Source: Rhabditoides inermis (Eukaryota; Nematoda; Chromadorea; Rhabditida; Rhabditidae). From it: a DNA stretch of 64,000 bases. Positions 30,601-43,037 of this stretch are shown piece by piece. Every line of letters starts with the position of its first letter. The stretch's first letter is position 1. The notes under the pieces were generated by a model, which worked only from the letters and a program-made list of their open reading frames with translations, ran no database searches and was not told the origin of the DNA. Position numbers and translations under genes: made by a program. The DNA lies in contig CAWZYM010000355.1 in NCBI GenBank assembly GCA_963966185.1, forward strand, positions 852,501-916,500. The letters run 5' to 3'.

Positions 30601-32450
30601 CTGGCAGTCTGCCTGTCTTTCATTAGTGTATGTGACCGTGAGAGTCACAGTGTACAATTAGTCGGATTCGCTAACTCAATTAAGAATCAAGTCGCATTGT
30701 GACGCAAAAAGGCATTTTTTGAAGGTGGAAGCGCGTTGTGTTTTCTGAGTAACTTTGGGCTTTCGTCAGCAACAGTTGAGTCTTGTCTCTACTGTTCCAG
30801 TCATTCTCTCCTCCCTGTCTTCTCTCGCTCTCTCGCACCCGCAGACGCTGCTGCGCCAGCTTTCGCGGCTCTTCGAGACACGCGTCGGCGGTACTACCGG
30901 AGCGGTGAGTGCGTTGAGAGTTAAAGCATAGTGGTCTTCCGTTTTCGCGGTCCGTAAAAGCCAAAAATGGAATACGAGATAAATTAGTCTCAACTCAACT
31001 GATAAATTGGGATACCAGACGCGTTACGCTAGTTCATTTTTCACTTTCTTGACCGGTTAGCGGTGTGAACGGGATGAAATTGCATGCGTTACTTATATGA
31101 ATAATCATACTTCCATTCTAAATTCTCGTCGCAATACGTTACACTTGTATAAAAAAATACAAAATTGACACGTATTATCAATTCTTGTCAAAAATATGTA
31201 GCAATTCGGAATGATCACCCGTCACCATCAGTGTTAGCCAATGGGTGTCAGCTTTTCTGAGTGCATCTGGATCACCGTCAACCACAACTTCTCAACAACA
31301 CCTATGATCTCTCCCGTCCAAATACTCAATCAGTTTCGAATTCACTACTTTCACACGACCAATGTTGGAACGGTTCAACACTCTCAATGAATCTACTGCT
31401 AATGTCACTTCTCAGATCTACGCTCTGATGCTCTCCGCCGCCTCTTCCTCCTTCTCCTCCTCCTGCTTCCCCGCAGACTTCCGCGACGCCATCCGACTCG
31501 CCACGGAAGCAGTGTCCAAGTACGGAGGCGCCCGGCCAGGAGACAGAACCATGGTATTCTTTAGATCTGGATCCAAATTCGACCTTTCTTCGTGATTCTA
31601 CATGGAGTGCTAGTGAATGTCTTTTATCATGGCTCTGAATATGGTTCGTCATCTTATTCGAATCAATTCACAAGTTGAACATAATTGCAATCTTCTATGA
31701 CCAGGTGGACACACTGACCGGCCTCCTCCGCGCCCTCCCCTCCGGCCCTGATGCGCACATCAAGCGTGCCGACTGGGTGAACGCAGTCGAGGCGAGTTTT
31801 TTTTTTGGGAAATTCCTTTGTTTGGAACTCGACGTCATTAGCAACTAGAGTATATATAAGTGTATAGCAACCAGCGTTCTTTGCAAAACGATAAGCATAA
31901 TTCACTTTTCACAAACTCCACGAGTCGAGCAATCAGCGCATTTTCATATTAGAAACTTTACGCTGCATCTCGATGTGGTCAATAATGGTTCTTGCATTGC
32001 AAAATTTTCACTAGATATATCTGGAAATCAGCGTTCATAGCAATATATCGTAATGAGTTTCTATCACAACTTGCAGGCGGCCAAGTCGGCGGCCGACTCT
32101 ACGGCTTCGATGCGCGCCACGGCCGGCCGGGCCAGCTACACCGCCGACGGTGGAAAGGCGAGTGCGAGTCGTTATCTACGACATTATGTTGTGTGCACCA
32201 GTGAAACAACCGAGAAGGAAGTTACCCAATGATTGAACTTTTTTGGAACGTTCTTCCGCCGGTGTGTCGACAAAAATTGTTACCTAAATAACATCAAGAG
32301 TGCACACTCATTCTCCACTAAATCATCGACATTCAAACGCCACTCCCTCACTCTCCTTGCTTTTAGGGCGAGCCCGATGCTGGAGCAACAGCAGTGGCCG
32401 TCTGGATAGAGGCCATCGGAAAGACCCTCGCCGCAGCAAAGACAAAGTAA
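27682..32450 (+). CDS. Dihydroxyacetone kinase / triokinase (TKFC type)
   Basis: Phosphorylates dihydroxyacetone (and glyceraldehyde in animal TKFC) with ATP, in the cytosol. Exons: 27,682-27,780; 28,374-28,464; 28,784-28,888; 28,928-29,021; 29,119-29,209; 29,333-29,414; 29,458-29,537; 29,578-29,785; 29,826-29,963; 30,003-30,122; 30,307-30,441; 30,801-30,904; 31,416-31,553; 31,705-31,791; 32,077-32,157; 32,367-32,450 (TAA). The DhaK domain has IIAGGGSGHEPFAAG, VINYTGDRLNFGLA, GTLGVSLAACS and VGLGIHGE; its substrate-binding His is in the GIHGE region. The DhaL domain has LDGAAGDGDCGQTI (Mg-ATP site), GGTTGA, KYGGARPGDRTM and AGRASYT. Phases agree at all junctions. The length and order fit the full two-domain family. 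Three introns use GC donors. It is the best-preserved gene here. Confidence 0.93.
28051..28225. repeat. Long A/T-rich hairpin in kinase intron 1
   Basis: Arms of about 78 bp, GCAGCTTGCAAGATGGTTGA at the left and its reverse complement at the right. Inside are AAAAAGGACAAAAAAAATGA and its mirror, around an about 20-nt loop. The arms are almost perfect. The transcribed foldback could be a young MITE or an inverted duplication. Confidence 0.85.
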
Positions 32451-32780
32451 TGCCATTCACTATTTCCAATTTCCAATCGCTTCCCCGATTTCACATTTTA
32501 ACTATTTTGATTGATTAAATACATTCACATTTGAGTTTTTTTTTTTTAAACAAATTTGAAAACAATTTAAAAGTAAGTCCGACTGGACACTGCCACACAA
32601 CAGTCACCGTCTTTAAAAAAAGCAAACAACACCATGTGCAAAAATAATTTATTAACGTCACATATGTACAAATGCAATACGACCAAATTGTAACTGTAAA
32701 CACACACATAGTGAAAGTGACAAGAACAGCTAATGGATACCATAACCATGATACAAACTACCGTACCCCACCTACAGTAC

Positions 32781-32935
32781 CTACTCATGTTCGAACACAC
32801 TACTCTCGTCCGCGTCCTCATCAATCGGCTCCATCGAGTGCATTCCATTGATAGATTGGACCAGCAGCCTGAAAGAAGACAGCTAAGAGAGAGAGGGAGA
32901 GAGAGAGGTAGAGATAGAGAGATAAAGATAAAGAT

Positions 32936-32982
<47 letters not shown>

Positions 32983-35900
32983 AAGAGGGGGAGAGAGAGA
33001 AAAAGAGAAAGAGAGAGAGAGATAGAAAGAAGGGGAGAGAGAGAAAAAGAGAAAGAGAGAGAGAGAGAGAGGGAGACTCGCCGACCTTCCCTCCAGTGCC
33101 AGCAGCTGCACGAGTGGACTGCCGAGTGATATCCTGCCCGTCGGCTGGAGCAGCGACCGCGGATGCGGAGACGCACACACGGGAAGAGTGTACAGGAGCA
33201 GTTGCTGAAAGAAAGTGATGACAAATAACACTTGATACCCGTTGCTACACTGTGTTTCTCAGGGCGCGTAGCCCTTGTGGCGTACCGTATGCACTTGTTG
33301 TATAGTCAGGACATAGCGATTCTGGATGAATGATCGATAGATGAACAAATAGAATAGAGATCGTGAGTACCAAGTATTAGCACGAATGAACACACCGTGA
33401 AACGTAAACGGCAACTGTACAGTTCATCTGAATGTCTTATTTTCTCGCCCTTAAAATGTATGTTTTCATGTTTCTTCGAAAACAACTACTAGAAAAACTA
33501 AGCTAATGCAATCCAGATTCTCGCATAGCCAACAAACGAAATATGCATACAATCAATACAATCGCAAACTTGTGTTGTCTCCTTCCACCATCATACAAGT
33601 GCAAATGTGTTTCCCGTTCTGCCTACAGACATGATGTACTAGTTCGTCCTTGCCAAGCTCACAGCCGCCGCGCGCGGATGGGGGGACACGCGACGCGGCG
33701 GCCTGCGCTCTCTCTTTTCTAGTGCTCTCTCCGCGTCTCTCTCACCTCCCCATACGTGCCGATGAACATGTTGCCGTGCATGACAGCCGCGCACGTGATC
33801 GAGTCGCTCGTCTCACTCTCCGCCAACACCCACTCGCAACTGTAGCGCAGCACTGACGAGTCCTGTAAAACACATGACATCTCTCTCTCCCCCTCTCTTT
33901 CTTTTTTCTCTCTTTCTCTCTCTACAATCACAAGGTCATGAATGGACGTTCCTCCCTCCCTCTACCCACACTCTATCCCCTCCCTCTCCCCCTCTCTCCC
34001 CCCCCCCTCCCTCTCTCCTTCCCCCCTCTCCCTCTCTCTCCTCCCTCCCTCTCTCCCTCCCTCTCTCCCTTCCCCCCTCTCTCTCCTCCCTCCCTCCCTC
34101 TCTCCCCACCCACCTCCACCTCGCACCGCCACACGGCGGCCGGCCCGAGTGTGCTGGAGACGAGCAGCCGGATATGCGAGTCCCGCCCATTTCCGAGGAA
34201 CGACAGCACCGACACTGCCCCCGTGAACTTGATCGTGCGACTGAATGATTAAGATATAAGATCATTTACAATGGTTCGAAAGCTAGCGGTCGACTTTCAT
34301 GCATGAGCTCCATTTGTGAGCCTGCAGCTTTTATTCGGAATTCGGCGCGAAACCTACGACATGCTCCAGATCCCAGATCACTGTGAGATCATTTGCAATT
34401 GACATGTTGAATAGGCAACAATGACAAGAAAAACTAAGAACTTGATCGTGCGACTCAAAGCCACCAATCATTCCACATCACTTTTCACTACCATGCGCAT
34501 GCAGTGTGAGATTCTAGCCAGCGTTCCATAGTTGGCTGTCCGGTAACCGGTAACCGGTAACACATTATTAATTGGCAGAACATTGGGAAGATTCAGAACA
34601 TTAGGAGCATTGATCGGTGGAAAGAATGATTGGGAATTGGGATTGCTGCAACTTCAGTATTACTCACACACAAAATCCCTAAACACAAACGTTGTTCGAA
34701 ACATATTATCCCTTTCTGAATGTATAGAAAAGAAAACATAACGTGTTCCGTGTCCAACGGTCCAACCGCACATTATGACATTCGCACGAGTACAGTACAA
34801 CGCACAGGCACAGCACAAATTCAAATTCAAACTACAGTATCCCCCGCACTCACACCGTGACGATACAGTTGGCCCTCGCGTCCGTCACCGACAGCTTGAC
34901 GTGGCCCGAGTCGGTGCCGATGGCCGACCAGCGGTAGAACGAGTTCTGAACAAGAGGACTTTCAATCATTGTGGGTATATCAATCACACCCCAATAGTTC
35001 AATCGAAACGAGTTCTGCAGTAAATCGTCCCGCTTCCCCTCTCCCTCTATCTCTCTCCCCTCCTCTCTCTCTCTCTCCCCCTCCCTCCCTCCCCCTCACC
35101 GACGCCGACGTGGCCCTGGTGACCGTGCCGGGCATGGGTCCGAGTGCCAGTTCGGGGATGAACGAGAATATGTCCGCCACCTCGGACAGGGCGCACGTGC
35201 GCGGCTGCAACAAAACCAGGATTACCTTGTGAGATCATTCCTTGGCAGCTGTTGTCGTATCACCGATCCAAAATGATTTCATCAAAGTTATATGAAAACA
35301 AATTCATTGAAATACGATAAATGTATGTTTCACAGACCAATCAACATCACTGGACACAAATTCTAATAATTTCTTGTTTGTCGGCAATTCAAAAAAGGTA
35401 CACATTCATACAATAATTCTTAGTGATCACAATGCCAGCAAAGCTTTGTCCCCCTCCCGCACTCACATGTATGACATAGGTGCTGACCTCGGCGCCCTCC
35501 GGAAAGAGCAGCCAGCAGAGACTGTGGTTCTCATCGTCCTCTCCAGGCTCACCCTCCGTGCCCTCCGACGGCAGGCGGCCAATCTGGTCGAGAAGCGGAC
35601 GGGCGCCGCGCGGGCAACCACTGCAACGCGGAACGTGTCCAACAACAGAACCACTCAATGTCAAGTGTATGTCGTGAGATCAAGTTTTGACGCATACAAA
35701 AACAGACTCGACTGAACCTAGATTCAGCCAATACATAGAAATGTTGCTAATGATAATCACCCGATGACTCGTGCACCTTCTCCGCCGCCGCCGCGTCCCT
35801 CGTCCTCCTCCATCTCGCTGCCTATGCGGAACATGTTGGGGGGCGGGGCGTGCAGTTCCCACTCTTCCCCAATCACCGCACGCTGACGGACGCGGAGACG

Positions 35901-38115
35901 ACGTCTTGAAGAGAACATTTACATATGCCCGCGTCTGTTTTCTCTTCTTGTTTAGTCTGGTATCTAGACTATTCACACTTCCTCTCCCCTCACCCATAGA
36001 AACAGTCATCGAGTCATCAGTCAGGAACAGCGACAATCGCAGAACAATGTGTACAAGGACAAGCCTAACCTGGCAGGGGGCAGAGCCGCCGGCGATCCGC
36101 CGTCCGACGGAACAGAGCACGAGTCGGACACGTCGGCAGAACAGCACGTCTGCAACACACCTGTCACATACCCACTTATCCTAGACACTTTCATCCTCTC
36201 GTAATTCCTACAGTCCTTCACCACTTCCTACAGTTTACATCCACGTCGGCAGAACATGGGAAACGCATTCACAGACAGTCGAGTCGATTGCTGTCCGTCC
36301 ATGTTGTACGTGCATCTTTCTCGCTTCTCGGTGATTCTTTTTTCATCCACCTTTAACGTCAATAGAGAATCATTCACAACCAGTCACGTTCCTCACTTAT
36401 CCTCTACCCCTTGACTCTCCTCTCATTCTTACCGCCGCCTATCACTACAACTCACTGCTCACTGTCTCCTCACTCTTCTCCTTTCAACGCCAACAAACAC
36501 ACATCTCTCCACTCTCCTTCTCCACCCACCGTCTCACTGGCCGCCTTCTCTGTCCCCTCCTCCTCCTCCTCCTCCTCCTCTTCTCCCGGCTTCCCCGGCA
36601 CCCGTGACACTCGACAGTGCGCGATCGCACGATCCAGTGGCATCTGGAATCAGTCAGTCAATCATCTGTAATCGGTAACAGTCACGGGAACCGCCTCGAA
36701 TAACTGTAGCTCTTACAAATCAGAATACTGTGAGAAGAGAGTTTTTAGCATCTCCCTACCTTGTTGACCATGTGGGCCTGCCAATCCAGAGTGATGTGGA
36801 AGAGGGCGGCCATGTAGCGCACCGACACCATAACATCCGAGAGCACCACCCAACTGAAGCAAGAAATTATATGATAATCGGCACATGTGATACAACAACA
36901 TCAATGAACGAACGGAAATCGATACGATCTAGGCGAAATGTTCACATCGACATTAGTTATGGTCGCCCTAGTTAAGGGGGTTCTTAGCTAATCGGTAGAG
37001 CCTAACGCTTGTTCGGACCTCTGCGCTCTCCGTGAAAGCACACTATTTCGTCTTCCACTCGCGTGTTCGAGCCTCTACAGCATCGATAGACCCAAACAGG
37101 AACCTTGATCGAAGCGCGTTCGAGGCTCGATAGAGGGGTAATAGAAGGTTGATAGAGGGTGCCTCGAACAGAGGCGAGCTTCTATCCACCTTCTAACAAC
37201 CCTCTATCGCTCGGATTGTAATGGGGACTCGTTAGGGTCAAACGCTCCCGTTTGGGTCTATCGATGCTATAGAGGCTCGAACACGCGAGTGGAAGACAAA
37301 ATAGTGTGCTTTCGCGGAGAGCGCAGAGGTCCGAACATGCGTTAGGGTCTGCCGAGTAGCTAAGAACCCCCTTTAGATAATGGAAATGGAAATTGGAATT
37401 GTATGTTTCATAAAGTTATAACATTTACGACCGCATGAGTTGAAATAATGCGGTATTGCTATGAATTCTAATAAAGAGGACAACTTTCGAAACCAAAGAA
37501 ACAGTGGCATTTAACACAACGTTCAGATCAACAACTACTACTACATGAACTCTGCGAATGAAATGTGCCCAACCGTTCCAGCGATACACCCAATCGCACC
37601 ACAACTACTCAGAATATAGCTACATACCACATACCGTCCCTCTTTGTGTGTGTTACCGTTACAACATTCACTCTCACACCTCACTCTCACTCCCACTGGC
37701 TTGTGTTCTTCAGATTGGTAGCATAAAATCCATGTTTTAGTAGCATAAGACCCATGTAAACAAGTAAACTAATTTCTGGATTTCTCTAACACATAGTGAG
37801 CATGGTGCAGATCACAGCACAACGCCAGCCACCACTCACCACGTTCCGACTACGGCATGATTCAAAACATGATGCGGTTGGGGAACGTTGAAATTCAATA
37901 GAGACAAATCGCAAAAGAAAGATAACTCGAACCGACCACGTTCCAACAATTGCCCTTCCGCCCGCCGCCGTGTGGTTGATCACGTCGGCGCACACCAACT
38001 CGAGCTGCTCGCCGGGAGACAGAGGCTCCGTGGCCAGGAGAGGAGAGCGCAGAGAGATCTGCAACCACATCTTTCGTGAAAGATCGCACATGCACATCTA
38101 CTATAACGCATTCGA

Positions 38116-38178
<63 letters not shown>

Positions 38179-39261
38179 AGAATTAAGCACCACTCTCTCA
38201 CACTCACTTTCCTTTTGTCTCTCACAACATTCCGACTTCTCCCCACCATCTCATAAGTCATCAGTCTCTACTGCCAAGACTCTTCAGTCTTCCTTCCAAT
38301 CGTTTCTCGTTGTGAGTGTCACAGCATACAGCTACAGCTACATCAATCAGTCTTCACACTTTCATGTTTCAACTTGTTCGTCCCTCCCCACCTTCTCATC
38401 CGTGTCTAAGGGCTCATCAGTATTCACACTTTCAGCATGGAAAAGAAACGTTTCATTTTCCTCCTCCACCTCCAACCTTTTATTCGTCTCCACCGCAAAC
38501 CCATATAGAAGCCACACGCATTGCAACAAAAACAACCCGTCTCCAGCTTTTACTTCTCTCCTCCCCCACCTTCTCGTCCGTCTCGACGACGAGCATGCCT
38601 CCGAACATGTTGAGCAGCAGCGTGAACTGCTCGCCGTCGACAGGCAGCCTGGCTGAACACAGAAAATCAGAAAAAATACCGAGTGAGCGTGTTTTCAGGA
38701 GAAATTGGTGGAATGACAATGAATGCACGAATTACCTCACGCGAGCCAACGATTCTCGAATAAGGCATGACTTAAAGACCAATTATGATCAACATAACCT
38801 ATCCTGCCTTTGACGGGTGAGATGGGAGCTGAATGGAACGAATCAATAATCGATAACCCACCCTTCCTCGGGTCGGGCAGGGCGAGTAGATGGAAGCAGT
38901 GCGGGTAGGGCGTGTACGACTGCTCCGCCCACGACAACCGCTCCTTAAATCGATTAAATCAATTATCGATTAATCAATTCCAACGATTCGAATCGAATAC
39001 GACGTATACGACTACAATTAACACTACACTATGATATAATAAATACATAGTATAATTGCATAATAACATGAATAACGTTTGCGGTCTGACCTCGCTTGAC
39101 GGTGAGGCTGATATCCATCCATACCAAATAGTATAGTATAATTATAATTGTAGATAAACATGAACAACGTGTCTGACCTCGCTGACGGTGAGGCTGATGT
39201 CGGTGGTGTCGAATTCGGAGCTGGAGGTGGGAGGGAGCACGTAGGGCGAGGCTGACGACAT
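32781..39261 (-). CDS. Kaptin (KPTN) homologue
   Basis: Kaptin is the KICSTOR subunit that helps hold GATOR1 at the lysosome in amino-acid sensing. Exons (minus): ATG at 39,261; about 38,860-38,945; 38,570-38,655; 37,930-38,065; 36,758-36,855; 36,525-36,640; 36,070-36,149; 35,761-35,882; 35,467-35,620; 35,100-35,204; 34,857-34,945; 34,114-34,240; 33,746-33,862; 33,086-33,204; 32,781-32,878 (TAG). The family order is visible: GEQLELVCADV, MPLDRAIAHCRVSRVPG, LCWLLFPEGAEVSTYVIH, SAIGTDSGHVKLSVTDARAN, VSVLSFLGNG-DSHIRLLVSS, TLGPAAVWR, DSITCAAVMHGNMFIGTYGE and SPLVQLLAL. An acidic Glu run (about 36,555-36,580) is extra. Similarity is from memory of the human protein; the N-terminal third is weak. 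A TTGCAG acceptor touches the ATG. Confidence 0.65.
32885..33075. repeat. GA-rich microsatellite in a kaptin intron
   Basis: (GAGA)n with GATAAA variants, and an internal 56-bp-scale duplication (GATAGAAAGA-GGGGAGAGAG twice). It begins a few nt beyond the donor at 33,085. Confidence 0.9.
33950..34110. repeat. CT/CCCT tract next to a kaptin splice donor
   Basis: Pure pyrimidine run that touches the donor of the exon at 34,114-34,240. In gene sense it is GA-rich. Confidence 0.9.
36975..37372. mobile_element. 398-bp foldback MITE with TTA target duplication
   Basis: Arms of about 135 bp run inward from AGGGGGTTCTTAGCTA and its reverse complement TAGCTAAGAACCCCCT. They share CGAACACGCGAGTGGAAGAC (or its reverse complement) and GGTCTATCGATGCT. 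Flanks are TTA at 36,972-36,974 and 37,373-37,375. A 3-bp TTA duplication suggests PIF/Harbinger. No transposase. It lies inside a kaptin intron. Confidence 0.8.
38120..38175. repeat. (TA)n microsatellite
   Basis: About 27 TA units in a kaptin intron, followed by a short unique stretch and CT-rich DNA. Confidence 0.9.
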
Positions 39262-39461
39262 CTGCAACATGTACGTCAAATCAAATCATGCATATTGTAT
39301 CCAGTAACGGTGCGAAAAACGCAGGACAACTCTTTCACAAACATCATTTCGCTTCTCTTCTTTATACAATACAATGTGATAACTATCTTTAAGTACAAGT
39401 AAAATTAGTTGGCTTGTACCGATTGTCTCAATTGAGAAAAACTCACAGTGGACATGGCGGC

Positions 39462-40194
39462 TCACTCGCACTTTTCCTTGCCGCGCTTCTTCTCCTTCTC
39501 TTCGGTCTGCGCCTCTTTCGAATCGGCCTCGGTGGAGGCGTCCTTGTTGAACTGAAGACATAAGAACCTGACAACAACAACAACAACAACACAATCAACA
39601 ACAACATCAACAACAACACAACAACAACACAACAAAAACACAATCAACAACAACAACAACAACAACAACACAATCAACACCATCATCAACAAAGCAACTC
39701 ACGTCGAGCAGGTCGCTCTTGACGAGATGCAGCTTCTCCAGCTGGTTGATGGCGCACGTCTGCGGAGCGATCTTTCTGTAATGTTATTTATCACCATGTC
39801 GTAAATAAATAAATAACGCACCTCTGTAGGTAGTTGGGCTGGATGGTGACGTCCTGGTCGACGAAGTTGTCGGCGAATCCGCTCGGCGAGTCTTCCACGC
39901 CAGTGATCAGACGGAACAACTGGAAACGAAAACGTATTAACTGAAAGCTTGTAGAAAATGATGAGGCGCTGATAACGACGAGCGCACCTGGTGGTCCTTC
40001 TGGCTGGCGATGTCGCTGAGGAACTGCTTGGTCGTGCCGCGCTTCGGATCCTTCAACGAGGCGAGCTTCTTCTCTGAAAACGGAAATATGTTGTGCGCAA
40101 GCGTTAAAACAGAAGAAGCCAGCAACGAAAACATACCGAGAGACGCGAGGTACTCCTTGTCTATTTCGCGCTCAGCGGCAGAACCGGTCGACAT
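39462..40194 (-). CDS. Small charged protein, likely first gene of an operon
   Basis: Family not recognised. Exons (minus): 40,137-40,194 (MSTGSAAEREIDKEYLASL), 39,990-40,074 (LKDPKRGTTKQFLSDIASQ), 39,821-39,918 (LFRLITGVEDSPSGFADNFV), 39,704-39,777 (CAINQLEKLHLVKSDLL) and 39,462-39,553 (EADSKEAQTEEKEKKRGKEK, ending KCE and TGA). That gives about 135 residues with no membrane segment, a helical look and a lysine/glutamate tail. The kaptin ATG follows 200 bp after the stop on the same strand, the spacing of nematode operons. The start ATG is the first in frame. Confidence 0.6.
39568..39690. repeat. (AAC)n-rich repeat in an intron
   Basis: Imperfect CAACAA/ACAACA repeat with CAATCAAC interruptions, in the last intron of the 39.5-40.2 kb gene. 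Confidence 0.85.
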
Positions 40195-40511
40195 GTGCCC
40201 AAGCTCAATCAAACATTTTCAATACAAAAACAGTACTCAAAATTACAGGTAATCGAATTAATTAAAAAAAGGAAAGATTGATGCGATCTGGCACCATGAG
40301 CGCAAATATTTTCTAAATTCGTCGAAATGTTTTATCAATGGAGCATGATAATATTTTCCGAAGTCGTTTTTTACATCAATCGGTTAGCATTGATGCTTTA
40401 TTAATTATATCAGCTTTATCAATTATATCAGCTTCATAAACTATATCAGCTATATCAGCTCAATCATCGAATCCGCGGGATAGTGTTGTGTATATGTGGA
40501 AACGCTTCTGT

Positions 40512-40544
<33 letters not shown>

Positions 40545-41167
40545 TGTGTGAGAGAGAGCGAGAGAGCGAGAAAGAGAAAGAGAGAGAGAGAGAGAGAGTT
40601 CGTAACTGCATCCGACGTCTTGGCCGCTGTTGCCGACGACAAAGCGAGCTGTCCAAGCGTCTAGTTTCGAGCGCTAGAACAGACATTCTCCAAGCATTCA
40701 TCAACAAATCGCTTTTAAGAAATACTCAACATGATAGTGTTAATCATCTTTGCTCATTTGCACTCCGCAAAGTGATCTATGTTCTGACACGGCTCGGTTG
40801 TACATTTTCCATGTAGTTTGATCAATGGGGGAAGACGACTGAGAAATGATTGTTGTTCCTGTAATTTCGAAACAAGAAATCATTCGGCGGCGGCGGGGCG
40901 AAATAAAGACCCGACCGCACGCCGCGGGGAAAAGGTGAAGAACAAGAATAGTATTATTATCATTATTATTATTCTTATTCTTATCTCTGTCACCCCTCTC
41001 TATCATCCCCTCAATTCTCATAAACATAGCTGATCGACGGTGAAGGATGAAACGCCGCTCTCTCGCCGCACCTGTCCAGATTAATACACATTCTCTAATT
41101 GCTATGCCTCGCTCGTTTGAGGTCATCCCACGATCTCACCCAGGTCATTCATCCCCACACATGCATC
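40195..41167. other. Divergent intergenic region with GA repeats
   Basis: A TATATCAGCT/TATCAATTA short tandem run at 40,405-40,455, a GA tract at 40,517-40,600, and an ATT run at 40,950-40,985. Around 40,910-40,940, GACCGCACGCCGCGGGG resembles the palindrome arm at 55,019-55,059. It probably includes promoters for the genes on both sides. No gene accepted. Confidence 0.45.
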
Positions 41168-42261
41168 ATGCCTGACAGTTTTTTCACCCAAAAGGATTAC
41201 GACTACATTTATGGACTAAGCGTTTACAACGACTACTATCGTCAACTGGCTTGGTTACCCAGAATAAGTGAGTTCACTAATGCAAATTTAAGTCAAATTT
41301 AGGCTCTCTGGTATTTTGCTTACAGTTAATAGCGTTGATAGACATCGGTTCTGCTATGAATGAAACCAGCTCGTTTGTGTTCACAACCGTATTTACAATA
41401 GTAGTTCAAAAATACAATTGCATTCTTCACATTTCACAATTATACCTGTTTTCAGTTTATATTATATTCGACATTTGCTGTCTTGGAATCGCGTATCACT
41501 GGTGTAAAACGGGAATCGAAAACTTTGACAATGGTCCGGAAGCATTCGTAAGTTTTTTTTTCTTCAAATCATTTTTATAGCGAAACTATTTAGATAACAT
41601 ATTGGATGATAGTGAATGGTGGCTCTATCTTTATACACTTTTTCATTGATATTCTAAACAAATGTGGTGTAAGTTGTCTAATCATTGTTATTATCATTTA
41701 CAAATTATTTTAGATAAGTCATTGTTTCTTAATACTATGGTACATCGCTCTTCCCAAGTTTGCTCTCATGTGGTGAACAAGTATTACTTATTCATCATAT
41801 ACTTTGCATTTTATAGGTTATTGTATGGTTACATCTTACGACAATATCTCATTTTTAAGTTAGATCTAACTACAAGTGACACAGAGGTATGTTTTATATT
41901 TATTATGTAATTGTGTTCGAAAGATTATGTAAAGATCATTTCAGTGTGACGTCATGCCTTTTCCCTGGGATATAGATATGTACTTCACCTATTCGAAACT
42001 ATGTGAAAGGTAAAACACTATTTTTGTACGTTGCATTGCCATGTTTTCAGATGTAACCCGCATACAGTCGCAGTGACTTTCTACACGCTACACGCATGTC
42101 GAAAAGCATTGTTTGCTGTTGGAGGAACATATCTTGCACACCTTATAACAAAGTCAGTACCAATTAATTTATATTTTATATACCTAATTTACAGAGTATC
42201 AGTCAGCATCCTACAGAATTCGACCGGTGTCATCATTTTCATAAAAATTTCACATGAATAA
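41168..42261 (+). CDS. Small multi-pass membrane protein, unknown family
   Basis: The start MPDSFFTQKDYDYIYGLSVY at 41,168 is followed by a donor at 41,268 and an acceptor at 41,302 (35-nt intron). The next exon gives a first membrane segment, SLVFCLQLIALIDIG. Then come SFVFTTVFTI, joined (intron 41,400-41,455) to VYIIFDICCLGIAYHW, a further segment LLYGYILRQYLIF, an exon near 41,945-42,010 (MPFPWDIDMYFTYSKLCER), and HTVAVTFYTLHACRKALFAV. A candidate end is at 42,261. It has four or five hydrophobic stretches. AT-rich introns and tissue-type codon use resemble the neighbours to the right. I do not recognise the family, and the exon model is tentative. Confidence 0.5.
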
Positions 42262-43037
42262 ACTTTCACTCTGTTCTAGTTGTATTGCGTTTCAATTGAT
42301 CCGAACCAAACCCAAAAACTTGACTTAAGAGAAAGAGAGAGACCGCTCGATTTGTGGGGAGAGAGTGAGAGGGGGAGAGATAGAGAGAGAGATAGAGAGA
42401 GATAGAAAGAGAGAGAGATAGAGAAAGAGATAGAAAGAGAGAGCAAGTGCCGAACATGCAAGTAAGGCGATCCGTTAGTAAGCGACCTGGTAGTAAGGTT
42501 ACGAACTCGATTGATATCGATGTTTCGAGGACACGATCGGATGGCTCACGAGCCGCTCGATCGCGCTTCCGCGGAGTCCGTAGATGGTGTCGCTTTCTGG
42601 CTGCCATGATAGTTGACTCAAAAGTATAACTGAAAAGTATGCAGAAGATTTTGTTTTGTAAAGTGGTGTCGTGGTGTCTGGTGTCATTTCCTGATTGCCG
42701 GATAGCCACACTGGATAAATTTCGCGGGAACGTTTGACAAGAGAGATTGGAACAAGCGACCGTGAGATTGAAAGCTCTCGGCAATTTGATGTTTTTATCC
42801 GAAAATCAGTTTCATTTGGGACATATGATCAAATCATTTCATTAAAATTTTATCGGCATCACTGTCATCGGTGACTTTTGACGTTCGAAGCGCGAGAAAA
42901 CTTCTGAAATGAAGCAAATGAATATGGCACACGTCAACAACGTATTTATGTTTTTTTTTGTATTTTTTTTGCTCATCTCGCATATTGTGTTGGTTTTCGT
43001 TTGTTCATTTTTTTTAAACACGTCTTATTAATCAATA
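42262..43037. other. Intergenic region between convergent genes
   Basis: A GA tract at 42,330-42,445. Positions 42,865-42,925 (GACTTTTGACGTTCGAAGCGCGAGA) are related to 930-960 (GATTTTCGACGTTCGAAACCCGAGA), a dispersed repeat. No gene accepted. Confidence 0.5.
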
